A stretch of DNA of 40,523 nt. It comes from JAICIG01 sp035532215. GTDB taxonomy: Bacteria; Planctomycetota; Planctomycetia; Pirellulales; JAICIG01. The notes under the pieces were generated by a model. The model did no database searches. It saw only the letters and a program-made list of their open reading frames with translations, and was not told the origin of the DNA. Shown here in pieces: positions 1 through 6,221 of the stretch (positions within the stretch are counted from its first letter, which is position 1; each line of letters opens with the position of its first letter). Location: assembly GCA_035532215.1 (NCBI GenBank), contig DATKRK010000276.1, positions 1-40,523 of the forward strand, read 5' to 3'. Made by a program: the position numbers and the translations under genes.

Positions 1-465
1 CGCGCCGCCCAGTCGCTCGGCCTCTCGCCGCGCAAGACCAGTTTCGACGGGCCGTGGCAATGGCAGTTGTGCGAAGCGGCTACAAGTAATTCGGCCGCGC
101 GAGAAACTGGCGAGCCGCAGGCGTCAGCCTCCGGGTCGTACAGCGAAACGGCGGCGCCGAAGAATGGCGAGCCGGAGGCGTCAGCCTCCGTGTTGAATCG
201 CGAAACGGCGGCGCCGAAGAACACGGAGGCTGACGCCTCCGGCTCGCCAACTGACGCCTCCGGCTCGCCGGGCGAAGCTTCCGAAGATGGCCAACCGCGC
301 GGGGAAGCGTTGGCGCCGCCGGCCGCTTCGCCCGGCAAAGCCAATGGCAAACCCTCGCATCCGCCCAGCAAAACGCGCCGTTCAATCGCCGCACCGGGCC
401 AAGCTGGCCAACCAGGCCCCCAAGAACGCGCCGGCAACGAACCGCTCATGCCCTGCGGCGTCTGA
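1..465 (+). CDS. C-terminal end of a partial protein with repeat-encoded tail (possibly a primase/AAA-type ATPase)
   Basis: The frame is open from the first base to a TGA at 463-465, so the gene begins upstream of the window. The first ~23 residues (AAQSLGLSPRKTSFDGPWQW) resemble, from memory, the short winged-helix end of replication-type AAA/primase proteins, which typically finish with K-x-x-F-x-G-x-W-x-W. This is a weak inference. After about residue 25 the sequence changes to low-complexity Ala/Ser/Gly/Pro/Glu text such as ETGEPQASAS and EADASGSPTDASGSP. That part is translated from the palindromic repeats at 109-269, and the same repeat occurs in an intergenic region at 18894-18921. The natural protein probably ended near residue 25-30 and was extended when repeats entered the stop region. 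The final ~60 residues are Pro/Ala/Gly/Lys-rich and match nothing I recognise. Confidence 0.55.
   Translation, partial: RAAQSLGLSPRKTSFDGPWQWQLCEAATSNSAARETGEPQASASGSYSETAAPKNGEPEASASVLNRETAAPKNTEADASGSPTDASGSPGEASEDGQPRGEALAPPAASPGKANGKPSHPPSKTRRSIAAPGQAGQPGPQERAGNEPLMPCGV
109..269. repeat. Cluster of four palindromic repeat copies inside a reading frame
   Basis: Copies of a ~25-bp unit built on GGAGGCTGACGCCTCC lie at 109-135, 166-190, 224-248 and (partial) 251-269. The first two are in one orientation and the last two in the other. A second shared segment (CGAAACGGCGGCGCCGAAGA) precedes copies two and three, at 143-163 and 201-221, so larger ~58-bp units were also duplicated. The 28 bp at 221-248 are identical to 18894-18921, more than 18 kb away. 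Confidence 0.85.
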
Positions 466-513
466 CGTAGGGTGTGGCGCAGCCACACGCGCCTGGCGTT
501 TGCGCGGTTGATA

Positions 514-541
514 CTGTAGGGAACGCCCTCCGCGGCGTTCC
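514..541. repeat. Palindromic repeat, 'GAACGCC' family
   Basis: GAACGCC (521-527) and GGCGTTC (534-540) form the arms, preceded by CTGTAGG. A second copy with the same left flank and arms lies at 38296-38329, where the CTGTAG/CTACAG outer arms are also kept. Confidence 0.8.
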
Positions 542-571
542 GCGATAGCGCGAATCGGCGCGATTCCCGGT

Positions 572-603
572 TGTAGGGCACGCTACAGAGGGCGTGCCCT
601 ACA
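572..603. repeat. Near-perfect palindrome, 'TGTAGGGCACGC' type
   Basis: TGTAGGGCACGC (572-583) pairs with GCGTGCCCTACA (592-603) around an 8-base loop. It shares the TGTAGGG outer arm with the 514-541 and 38296-38329 elements but has a different inner arm, so it looks like a sister subtype. Confidence 0.8.
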
Positions 604-669
604 GGCTTTCGCCGCGAACGTCTACTTACGCCCGTTCGCGCGACCGTCGTCGGTCCAAGCCTCGCGCGC

Positions 670-687
670 GTGGGGCTGTCGCCCCAC
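670..687 (-). terminator. GC hairpin 3' of the Cys-rich gene
   Basis: GTGGGGC (670-676) and GCCCCAC (681-687) form a perfect 7-bp stem with a TGTC loop, nine bases past the stop codon of the minus-strand gene ending at 697. No T-run follows, so terminator function is an inference from position and stem stability. Confidence 0.4.
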
Positions 688-696
688 CCTGCCCCT

Positions 697-1479
697 TCAG
701 TAGGCGGCGCAAGTCGACCGCGGCACGCAGCGCGGCACTTTCACCTGAACGGTGTAAGGAACCTGCTTGCAGGTGCAGTAAGGAACCTTGCGCACGACTT
801 CTTCGCAGACCGTCTTGCACGTGATGTACGGCACGTTGCGCACGACTTCTTCGGAGACCATGCGGCAGACGGGAACCTTGACCGTGCGCTGCACGGTTTC
901 GGGCACGAAACGGCAAATTCGCACCGGCACGACTTCGCGAACCGTGCGGGTGACGTACCGGGTGACGGGAACTTGCTTCCCGACGATCTTCGGAACCCAC
1001 ACGCGGCAGCAAGCCTGGCAGCTTCCGCAGCCGCCGCACGGCGCCGCCGGCTGCGTCTGCCAATGGCCGCAATCCTGGCGCATCGTGCAATAGGTCGTTA
1101 CCGGCTCGCAGACGATCCGGCAGCGCGGCTGCTGAATCGTCTCATACACCGGCTTCATCACGGTGCAGCACTGCTGCCGCTCGACGAAATCGGTGACGAA
1201 CTTGCAAACCGTGCCGCGGCATTGCCGCGTGGCCGTCTCATACACCAGCTTGTTGACTTTGCATCGCACTTCGCGATACGCCGTTTCGAACACGGTGCGA
1301 TAGCAGGTCACTTGCTTGACGTCATGCACCACGTCGCACGCCGGAGCGCACGGCCCGCAAACGGGCGCGCAAGGGGCGACGCAACACCCCGGACGCAACA
1401 AGCCGGCCTCGGCCGCGGGCGCCAGAGCCAAGGTGAGAACCGCGCATGCCAGGCCCCGCCGCAAAAGTCGCCCATTCAT
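697..1479 (-). CDS. Secreted Cys-rich protein with YTV-type repeats
   Basis: The 260-residue product begins with a signal peptide (Arg-rich start, then ACAVLTLALAPAAEA, cleavage expected near residue 25). It carries about 30 cysteines. The rest is a string of short units containing V-x-x-V-P-Y-x-x-C/V motifs, ending with PYTVQVKVPRC. Such motifs match the planctomycete YTV-type Cys-rich proteins known from the cell-wall fraction of Rhodopirellula. The likely role is a disulfide-linked structural component outside the cytoplasmic membrane. I chose the ATG at 1479 because GAGGAG lies seven bases upstream; an in-frame TTG at 1494 overlaps that site and is less likely. It is transcribed away from the HDOD gene. 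A mid-protein Cys/Gly cluster (residues ~150-165) separates two blocks of repeats. Confidence 0.8.
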   Translation of the reverse strand: MNGRLLRRGLACAVLTLALAPAAEAGLLRPGCCVAPCAPVCGPCAPACDVVHDVKQVTCYRTVFETAYREVRCKVNKLVYETATRQCRGTVCKFVTDFVERQQCCTVMKPVYETIQQPRCRIVCEPVTTYCTMRQDCGHWQTQPAAPCGGCGSCQACCRVWVPKIVGKQVPVTRYVTRTVREVVPVRICRFVPETVQRTVKVPVCRMVSEEVVRNVPYITCKTVCEEVVRKVPYCTCKQVPYTVQVKVPRCVPRSTCAAY

Positions 1480-1807
1480 CCGATCGCTCCTCAAAAAGAC
1501 GGTTTTTCGAACTACATCTGCGCTGCAAAGCTTTAGGTCGTACCGACTCTGCCGGCCATGATGACGATTTATCGCAAAAAGGCAAGCATTCGCCTCGCCG
1601 CAATGCGCAGCTCCAAGCCCTCGCGGAGTTTAGGGCGATAAATTGTGCGCGCTTGCGGCATGCTGCGAATTGGCCGCCGGGCGTTTTTCGGAATGTTGCG
1701 GGCGAAAAGCGAGCTACAGTATCCAATGGACGCGAGCACCTGACCGCTCGTTTTCCAAGCGGCGCGATGACCGCGCCTGCGCCGAGCGGCCGAACGAGAT
1801 ACGCCCC
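1480..1807. promoter_or_regulatory. Divergent intergenic region
   Basis: This 328-bp region separates the divergent Cys-rich (-) and HDOD (+) genes and must contain both promoters. The segment around 1490-1650 is noticeably more AT-rich than its surroundings. I could not pick a -35/-10 pair with good spacing on either strand. Confidence 0.4.
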
Positions 1808-2713
1808 ATGAGCGCCACCGCCGTCGACGGTTCGATTGCCGCGAGCGCGCCGAGAACCGACGAACAGCGGCAAGCGCTCGATCGCTTGTTCGCCCGCATC
1901 GGCGAAGTCTCGTCGCTGCCCGCCGCGGCGGTGCGAATCGTCAACATCGCCAATGACGAGTCGAGGGGCGCCAAAGACTTGATCTCGGCCGTCGAGACCG
2001 ATCCCTCGCTGGCCGTGCGCGTGCTGCGCACGGTGAACTCGACCTTCTATTCGATCCGCAATCGCGTCGGCGATCTGAAAACCGCCGTCTCGCTGCTGGG
2101 CATGAAGGAGGTCCGCAACTTGGCGCTCACGGTTCACGTCTCGCGAATGTTCGCGGCGCCGGGCGACTATCGCACCTATCGCCGCGAAGGACTCTGGCGG
2201 CACCTGGTCGCCGTGGCTTCGACCAGCCGCCTGATCGCCGAAGTTTCCGAGACGGTTCCGCGCGACGACGCCTACGTCGCCGGGCTGTTGCACGACGTCG
2301 GGTTGATCCTGCTCGACCAGCATCTGCGGCGGCAGTTCAAGAGCATTCTCGACGGGCTGGAACGCTACCCCTCGACGATCGCCGCCGAGCGCGCCGTGCT
2401 GCCGTTCGACCATTGCGAATTGGGCGCGTCGGTCGCCCGGCGTTGGAACCTTTCCGCGTCGATCGCCGCCGCGGCCGGCTACCACCACGCACCGTCGCGC
2501 TACGACGGCCCGCACCGCAACATGGTGAGCCTGGTCTGCCTGGCGAACTATCTGTGTACGCGCAGCGAAGTCTCTTCGCTAGGCGTACACAACGTGGCGC
2601 CTCCCGGCGACGACGTGTATCGCGAGCTGGGCATTCATGCCGACCGGATGGCGCAGATCGCCGCCCGCTTGAACGAAACGCTCGAAGCCGCCGCCGCAGC
2701 CGCCGCGATTTGA
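1808..2713 (+). CDS. HDOD domain signalling protein
   Basis: The 301-residue protein is almost entirely one HDOD domain (residues ~25-280). Recognisable parts are the helix with SSLPAAAVRIVNIANDE, the segment TDPSLAVRVLRTVNSTFYS, the LLGMKEVRNLAL helix, and AGLLHDVGLILLDQH (His162-Asp163), the HD-like core. HDOD proteins are regulatory relatives of HD phosphohydrolases and often act in chemotaxis, c-di-GMP or stress signalling. Most lack a full catalytic metal site, and no enzymatic role can be claimed here. There is no receiver, GGDEF or EAL domain attached. The protein ends in a run of eight alanines and a final isoleucine. The ATG at 1808 is favoured because the domain starts soon after it; upstream in-frame sequence is non-conserved text. 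The gene is convergent with apt, leaving 115 bp between stops. Confidence 0.85.
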   Translation: MSATAVDGSIAASAPRTDEQRQALDRLFARIGEVSSLPAAAVRIVNIANDESRGAKDLISAVETDPSLAVRVLRTVNSTFYSIRNRVGDLKTAVSLLGMKEVRNLALTVHVSRMFAAPGDYRTYRREGLWRHLVAVASTSRLIAEVSETVPRDDAYVAGLLHDVGLILLDQHLRRQFKSILDGLERYPSTIAAERAVLPFDHCELGASVARRWNLSASIAAAAGYHHAPSRYDGPHRNMVSLVCLANYLCTRSEVSSLGVHNVAPPGDDVYRELGIHADRMAQIAARLNETLEAAAAAAAI

Positions 2714-2722
2714 AGGCTTACG

Positions 2723-2850
2723 CGAATTTCAGCAGACTGGGGCTTCGCCAAGGCTCAGCCGCCAGCCACCCGATCGTCAACCCAGGCTCGATGAACCACA
2801 ACGCGCGCCGTCGGCTCCGCAGAATAAACTACTCGAATTTCAGCAGACTG
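2723..2850. repeat. 17-bp direct repeat duplicating the apt 3' end
   Basis: CGAATTTCAGCAGACTG occurs at 2723-2739 and again at 2834-2850. The second copy encodes the last codons of apt (SLLKFE on the minus strand). The first lies in the spacer just downstream of the apt stop, next to the HDOD stop codon. Confidence 0.75.
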
Positions 2851-3362
2851 AACGTCGCATGCGGCGCCAGCCGCGCGGCCCCGCCGAGCCCGGTCAATTC
2901 GAGGACGAACGCGCAGCCGAGGATGCTGGCGCCGGCTTCTTCGACCAGCCGGCAGCAGGCTTGCATCGTGCCGCCGGTGGCCAGCAGGTCGTCGACCAGC
3001 AGCACGCGCTGCCCGGCCACGAAGCCGTCGGTATGAACTTCGAGCGTATCGCTGCCGTATTCCAGTTCGTAACTGAAGGCCCGCGTCTCGAAAGGCAGCT
3101 TGCCCGGCTTGCGGACCGGCACGAACCCGGCGGCAAGCTCCAAGGCCAGCGGCGCGGCGAAAATGAACCCCCGCGCTTCGGCCGCGGCCACCACGTCGAC
3201 CCGTTCGTCGCGATAGCGGTCGGCCAGGCGGCGGATCGATTCGCGAAACGCGGCCGGGTGCGCCAACAGCGGCGTGATATCGCGAAACAGAATGCCCGGC
3301 TTGGGGAAATCGGGAATCGAACGGACATGAGCGGCCAGATCGAACTCGGACGACACGGACAT
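2829..3362 (-). CDS. apt: Adenine phosphoribosyltransferase
   Basis: The 177-residue cytoplasmic enzyme makes AMP from adenine and PRPP in purine salvage. The N terminus has the family pattern LAAHVRSIPDFPKPGILFRD followed by ITPLL. The PRPP-binding loop reads VLLVDDLLATGGTM (around residues 120-135), and AEARGFIFAAPLA is also typical. Length fits the usual 170-180 residues. I chose ATG 3362 because it places the conserved RSIPDFP block about 13 residues in, as in other Apt proteins; upstream in-frame sequence up to 3476 has no family similarity. No strong ribosome-binding site is visible. The gene lies 138 bp downstream of the damaged SGNH hydrolase on the same strand, with no functional link evident. 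Confidence 0.93.
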   Translation of the reverse strand: MSVSSEFDLAAHVRSIPDFPKPGILFRDITPLLAHPAAFRESIRRLADRYRDERVDVVAAAEARGFIFAAPLALELAAGFVPVRKPGKLPFETRAFSYELEYGSDTLEVHTDGFVAGQRVLLVDDLLATGGTMQACCRLVEEAGASILGCAFVLELTGLGGAARLAPHATFSLLKFE

Positions 3363-3500
3363 TTCGCGACTTTCTGCTAGCTCCGGATGTTTCCATTTCC
3401 ACTTAACCGCTTGCCCCGTTCCGGTCTTCGGGGGCTGGCACAATGCCATTCTGCGTTGCCGCCGTCTGGCCCGCAAGGACGGCAGCGTTGCACCGAGCGC

Positions 3501-4169
3501 CTAGCCTACGATCGCCTTGATCGTCGGCTCGATGGCAGAAGCCCATATCTCGTAGCCGCTTTTCGTGAGGTGCGTATAGTCCGGGAAAACGACGCCAGGC
3601 AGGAATTCTCCGTCTGCGCCAAGTAAAGAACTTCCAATGTCCATATAAAAGACCGTCTTGCCGTCGGCAAACTTGGAGATCAGAGCATTGGCGGCCTCGA
3701 CCTCTTGCCGCAACGGATTGTCCGCAGTTTCGCCGCGCGGAAGAATTCCCATCACTAAAATCTTCGTTTCGGGCAGTTGGCTGCCGAGCGTGTCGACGAT
3801 CGCGCGAACCCCGCTCGCGATATCCTCAGGCGAATCGTACGCCGAGATGTCGACGCGATTTGCGTTGCACGGGACGATCGGGATTCCGAAAGGCAAGGCG
3901 GGATTGCAAGGTGCGATCTCCAGGTGGATGAGAGTCGTGCGACGCCTGGATTCTCCCGCCCCGCACGCTCTGAAAGGTTTTCCTGCTTGTTTAGATGTAA
4001 AGCCGCCCCCAAAACGACGCCCGCGGAAAGAGCTTTTGTTTTCTGCGCCATTGCCGGCAAGCTGAGTCGGGCCATTGAGCCGCGCGCCGATGCGCGGCAC
4101 GCGCGTCCCGCGGTCGTCTCCGCGGGGGCTCTGATTTTGGCAGCGGGCGGAACCGCCCTTCCTTCCCAA
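3501..4169 (-). pseudogene. SGNH/GDSL-family hydrolase, 5' half missing or scrambled
   Basis: The last 110 codons (3833-3501) match the C-terminal half of PAF-acetylhydrolase-like SGNH hydrolases: SPEDIASGVRAIVDTL, ILVMGILPRGE, DGKTVFYMDIGSSLL and PDYTHLTKSGYEIWA. The PDYTHL stretch carries the catalytic Asp and His of block V. The N-terminal half is not recognisable: no GDSIT nucleophile block, no oxyanion Gly block and no GTNN block, where this frame reads CNANRVDISAYD instead. The frame is open upstream to 4169 but encodes Arg-rich non-family sequence. Another minus frame contains a signal-peptide-like start (MARLSLPAMAQKT, near 4075) followed by ALSAGVVLGAALHL. A frameshift plus internal deletion would therefore explain the locus. 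Without the Ser block it should be inactive. The functional boundary within 3834-4169 is uncertain. Confidence 0.65.
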
Positions 4170-4224
4170 GTTTCCGGCGACGTCAGCGTACCGTTGCAGC
4201 CGCTGCGGAACAAGCGGCAGCCAG

Positions 4225-4279
4225 GTAGGTTACCCTTTAGCGAAACTATTCGCCGATGTTACGCTGAAGCGTAACCTAC
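4225..4279. repeat. Inverted repeat, 'GTAGGTTAC' family
   Basis: GTAGGTTACCCTTTAGCG (4225-4242) pairs at 15 of 18 positions with CGCTGAAGCGTAACCTAC (4262-4279). A related cluster occurs at 4926-4965. A T6 tract follows at 4285-4290, but no plus-strand gene is positioned to use it as a terminator. Confidence 0.75.
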
Positions 4280-4316
4280 TGGGCTTTTTTCGGACCGGGC
4301 CAATGCCTAAAGTCAC

Positions 4317-4847
4317 TCAAGCACAGCCCAAAAGTTCGAGCACTTCGCGACGGACGTCTTCCAACACCAGGCCCTGCTCGGTCAACAGCTCCGCGGCAGT
4401 GCAATCCGGCTGGCGGAGCAAGCCGAGCAATAAATGCTCCGTGCCGACGTAATTGTGCCCGAGCTCACGGGCTTCCTCCAAGGCGTGCTCGATTAGCCGC
4501 CGGCTTGCCGTGGTCAGGGGTAGACGGGGACCGAATTGCACGGCCAAGAATCGCAGATAAGCGCTGCGCGTTGCTTGCCAGAACGAGCGCGGGAGTTCAA
4601 CCGGGGGCGGACTCTCCGGAAGCGCCTTGGCGGGCGGGCATGATTTCTTGCGACTCGTGATCGCCGCCGAAAGCGACTCCCAATCGATGCCTAAATAATG
4701 TAGCACGTTGCCTGCGACGCCTTTGCGTTCTTCCAGCAGGCCCAGCAGAATATGCTCGGTATCCACCGCGGCAGCGCGGCGGCGCACCGCGTCTTGATTA
4801 GCCAACGCTACGACCTTGCGGGCGCGATCGGTAAACCGCTCATACAT
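4317..4847 (-). CDS. Stand-alone Clp N-terminal (double Clp_N) domain protein
   Basis: The 176-residue protein begins MYERFTDRARKVVALANQ, the hallmark start of ClpC N domains, and continues with DTEHILLGLLEE. A second repeat (residues ~110-175) has RLIEHALEEARELGHNYVGT followed by EHLLLGLL. The two ~70-residue repeats are separated by a Pro-rich linker (residues ~83-105). There is no AAA+ ATPase module, so it cannot unfold substrates itself. Free N domains could bind substrates, adaptors or phospho-arginine and compete with or feed a ClpC; this is an inference. The start at 4847 is supported by AGGGGA seven bases upstream. The neighbours show no obvious protease link. Confidence 0.85.
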   Translation of the reverse strand: MYERFTDRARKVVALANQDAVRRRAAAVDTEHILLGLLEERKGVAGNVLHYLGIDWESLSAAITSRKKSCPPAKALPESPPPVELPRSFWQATRSAYLRFLAVQFGPRLPLTTASRRLIEHALEEARELGHNYVGTEHLLLGLLRQPDCTAAELLTEQGLVLEDVRREVLELLGCA

Positions 4848-4925
4848 GGCTCGTCCCCTGGATTGAGCCGCGTAATCCAAGCAGCCAGTTACACTGGATT
4901 TTAGCATAACATCTCTCGGCCGATC

Positions 4926-4965
4926 TTACGCTAAAGCGTAACCCACACGGGCGAAGCGTAACCTA
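4926..4965. repeat. Repeat copies of the 'GTAGGTTAC' family overlapping a stop codon
   Basis: TTACGCTAAAGCGTAACCC (4926-4944) and GCGAAGCGTAACCTAC (around 4951-4965) are copies of the arms found at 4225-4279. The CTA at 4963-4965 is the complement of the TAG stop codon of the minus-strand membrane protein gene, so the repeat forms the end of that gene. Confidence 0.7.
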
Positions 4966-5346
4966 CGTAGCTGTCTTCTCGACCACAAGACCCAGCGCGG
5001 CGCCGAATATCGCACCGAGAGCCGGTGCGAGAAGCACTGTTCCATCACAAAAACTGAGCGGGCCAATCGATCCTGCCAAGGCCCCGACCGCCGCGAGCGC
5101 AATCCGCCAACGCAGCCAACGCGCCGCTAACGCAGCTCCTACGATGCCGCCAACGACCGATCCCACGCAAGCGAAGCCAGCCTGACTCATCGTGGGAACC
5201 CAGCCGTATCCTCGATCATAGATCGCGGACGCGAACGATAGGACGCCGCCAGCCAAAACGCCGACAACTGTAAAGGCGCCGATGAAACCAAGCCTGTCGC
5301 GAAGGCGCTGCTTGGCGGCAACCGCATTAAGCCCGGACTCGCTCAT
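4963..5346 (-). CDS. Small glycine-rich integral membrane protein of unknown function
   Basis: The 127-residue protein has an N-terminal charged stretch (residues ~1-20), then about four hydrophobic segments: IGAFTVVGVLAGGVLSFASA, FACVGSVVGGIVGAALAA, IALAAVGALAGSIGPLSF and VLLAPALGAIFGAALGLVV. Frequent GxxxG-like and small-residue patterns suggest tightly packed helices. I do not recognise a family. The ATG at 5346 is preferred over an upstream in-frame GTG at 5364, though neither has a good ribosome-binding site. It follows the SDR gene on the same strand after 66 bp. Its last codons fall in an interspersed repeat, so the C terminus (VEKTAT) may be secondarily altered. Confidence 0.65.
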   Translation of the reverse strand: MSESGLNAVAAKQRLRDRLGFIGAFTVVGVLAGGVLSFASAIYDRGYGWVPTMSQAGFACVGSVVGGIVGAALAARWLRWRIALAAVGALAGSIGPLSFCDGTVLLAPALGAIFGAALGLVVEKTAT

Positions 5347-5412
5347 GCACGCATTGTACGGCACGGAAAGCTCGTCGGTCCACTTGGCGCTTGACCGCGG
5401 CCACGGCCCGCT

Positions 5413-6207
5413 TTACGCCTGTCGACCGTACTTCTCCATCCACCGATCCACCAGCCACGGCGCGAACCGATTCAAATACACCAACAACCGGCCGCGGAAG
5501 TTGGGCACGATCTCGTGACGGCCGAGACGCATGGCGCGAACCGTGCGCTGGGCGACGAACGAGGCCGGCACGCCGGGCTGCTCGGGCCAGGGCATTTCGC
5601 CCTGCTTTTCCAGCAGGTGGTCGAAAAACTCGGTGTCGGTCGTGCCGGGGCTGACCACGAGCAAGTCGATGCCGTACTTCGTCAGTTCGGCCCTGAGCGA
5701 TTCGCTCAAACCGCGGACGGCGAACTTGCTGGCGCAATACTCGCTTTGAAACGGGATGCCACGGTGGCCGAGAATCGAGCCGACGTTGACCACCAGCGGC
5801 TGCCGCCCCTGACGCAACAGCGGCAGCGCTTCGCGCGTCATTTCGGCCAGGGCGAAGAAATTGACCTCCATGATCTTTCGCAGCCGCTCGGGACCGGCCT
5901 GGTCGAACGGCCCATGGGCGCTGATCCCGGCGTTGTTGACCAGAATGTCGAGCCCGCCGAAGCGATCTTGAGCGACGGCAAGGGCGGCGCGGCGGAGATC
6001 GGCGTTGGTTACGTCGCCGACGGCGATTTCGGCCTGGCCGCCCAGGTCGCGGATTTCGGAGGCCAGGGCCTCCAGCCGCTCGGCCCGGCGGGCGCAAAGT
6101 AACAACTTCGCCCCCGCGCGAGCCAGTTCCAACGCCAAGGCCCAGCCGATGCCGCTCGAGGCGCCGGTGATCAGAATGCGGCTGCCAGCAAGGTTGCGTC
6201 GGGCCAT
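5413..6207 (-). CDS. Short-chain dehydrogenase/reductase (SDR)
   Basis: The 264-residue protein has the classical SDR layout. The nucleotide-binding motif TGASSGIG is at residues 14-21, NNAG at 91-94, a catalytic Asn in EVNFFAL (Asn116), Ser144 in NVGSILGHRG, and the YxxxK pair Tyr157/Lys161 in SEYCASKFAVRG. An Arg-rich segment after beta-2 (CARRAERLEALA) favours NADP(H). The C-terminal tail (FRGRLLVYLNRFAPWLVDRW) is hydrophobic/amphipathic, as in SDRs acting on lipid-like substrates at membranes. The substrate cannot be deduced. The ATG at 6207 is only 14 bp past the stop of the NHL gene, so the two are probably co-transcribed and perhaps translationally coupled. Confidence 0.9.
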   Translation of the reverse strand: MARRNLAGSRILITGASSGIGWALALELARAGAKLLLCARRAERLEALASEIRDLGGQAEIAVGDVTNADLRRAALAVAQDRFGGLDILVNNAGISAHGPFDQAGPERLRKIMEVNFFALAEMTREALPLLRQGRQPLVVNVGSILGHRGIPFQSEYCASKFAVRGLSESLRAELTKYGIDLLVVSPGTTDTEFFDHLLEKQGEMPWPEQPGVPASFVAQRTVRAMRLGRHEIVPNFRGRLLVYLNRFAPWLVDRWMEKYGRQA

Positions 6208-6221
6208 CGGCGGTTGGCCGC

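Larger units (their letters stand above)
466..696. other. Intergenic region with palindromes, no gene seen
   Basis: This 231-bp stretch lies between the tail of the first gene and the 3' end of the Cys-rich gene on the other strand. It holds palindromes at 514-541 and 572-603 and a GC hairpin at 670-687. No convincing coding potential was found on either strand. Confidence 0.6.

Noticed and set aside
3430..3470. TGGCAC...TGCCA sequence as a sigma-54 promoter
   Set aside because: The TGGCAC is present, but the second element does not fit TTGCW at the required spacing on either strand. It is simply a small palindrome.
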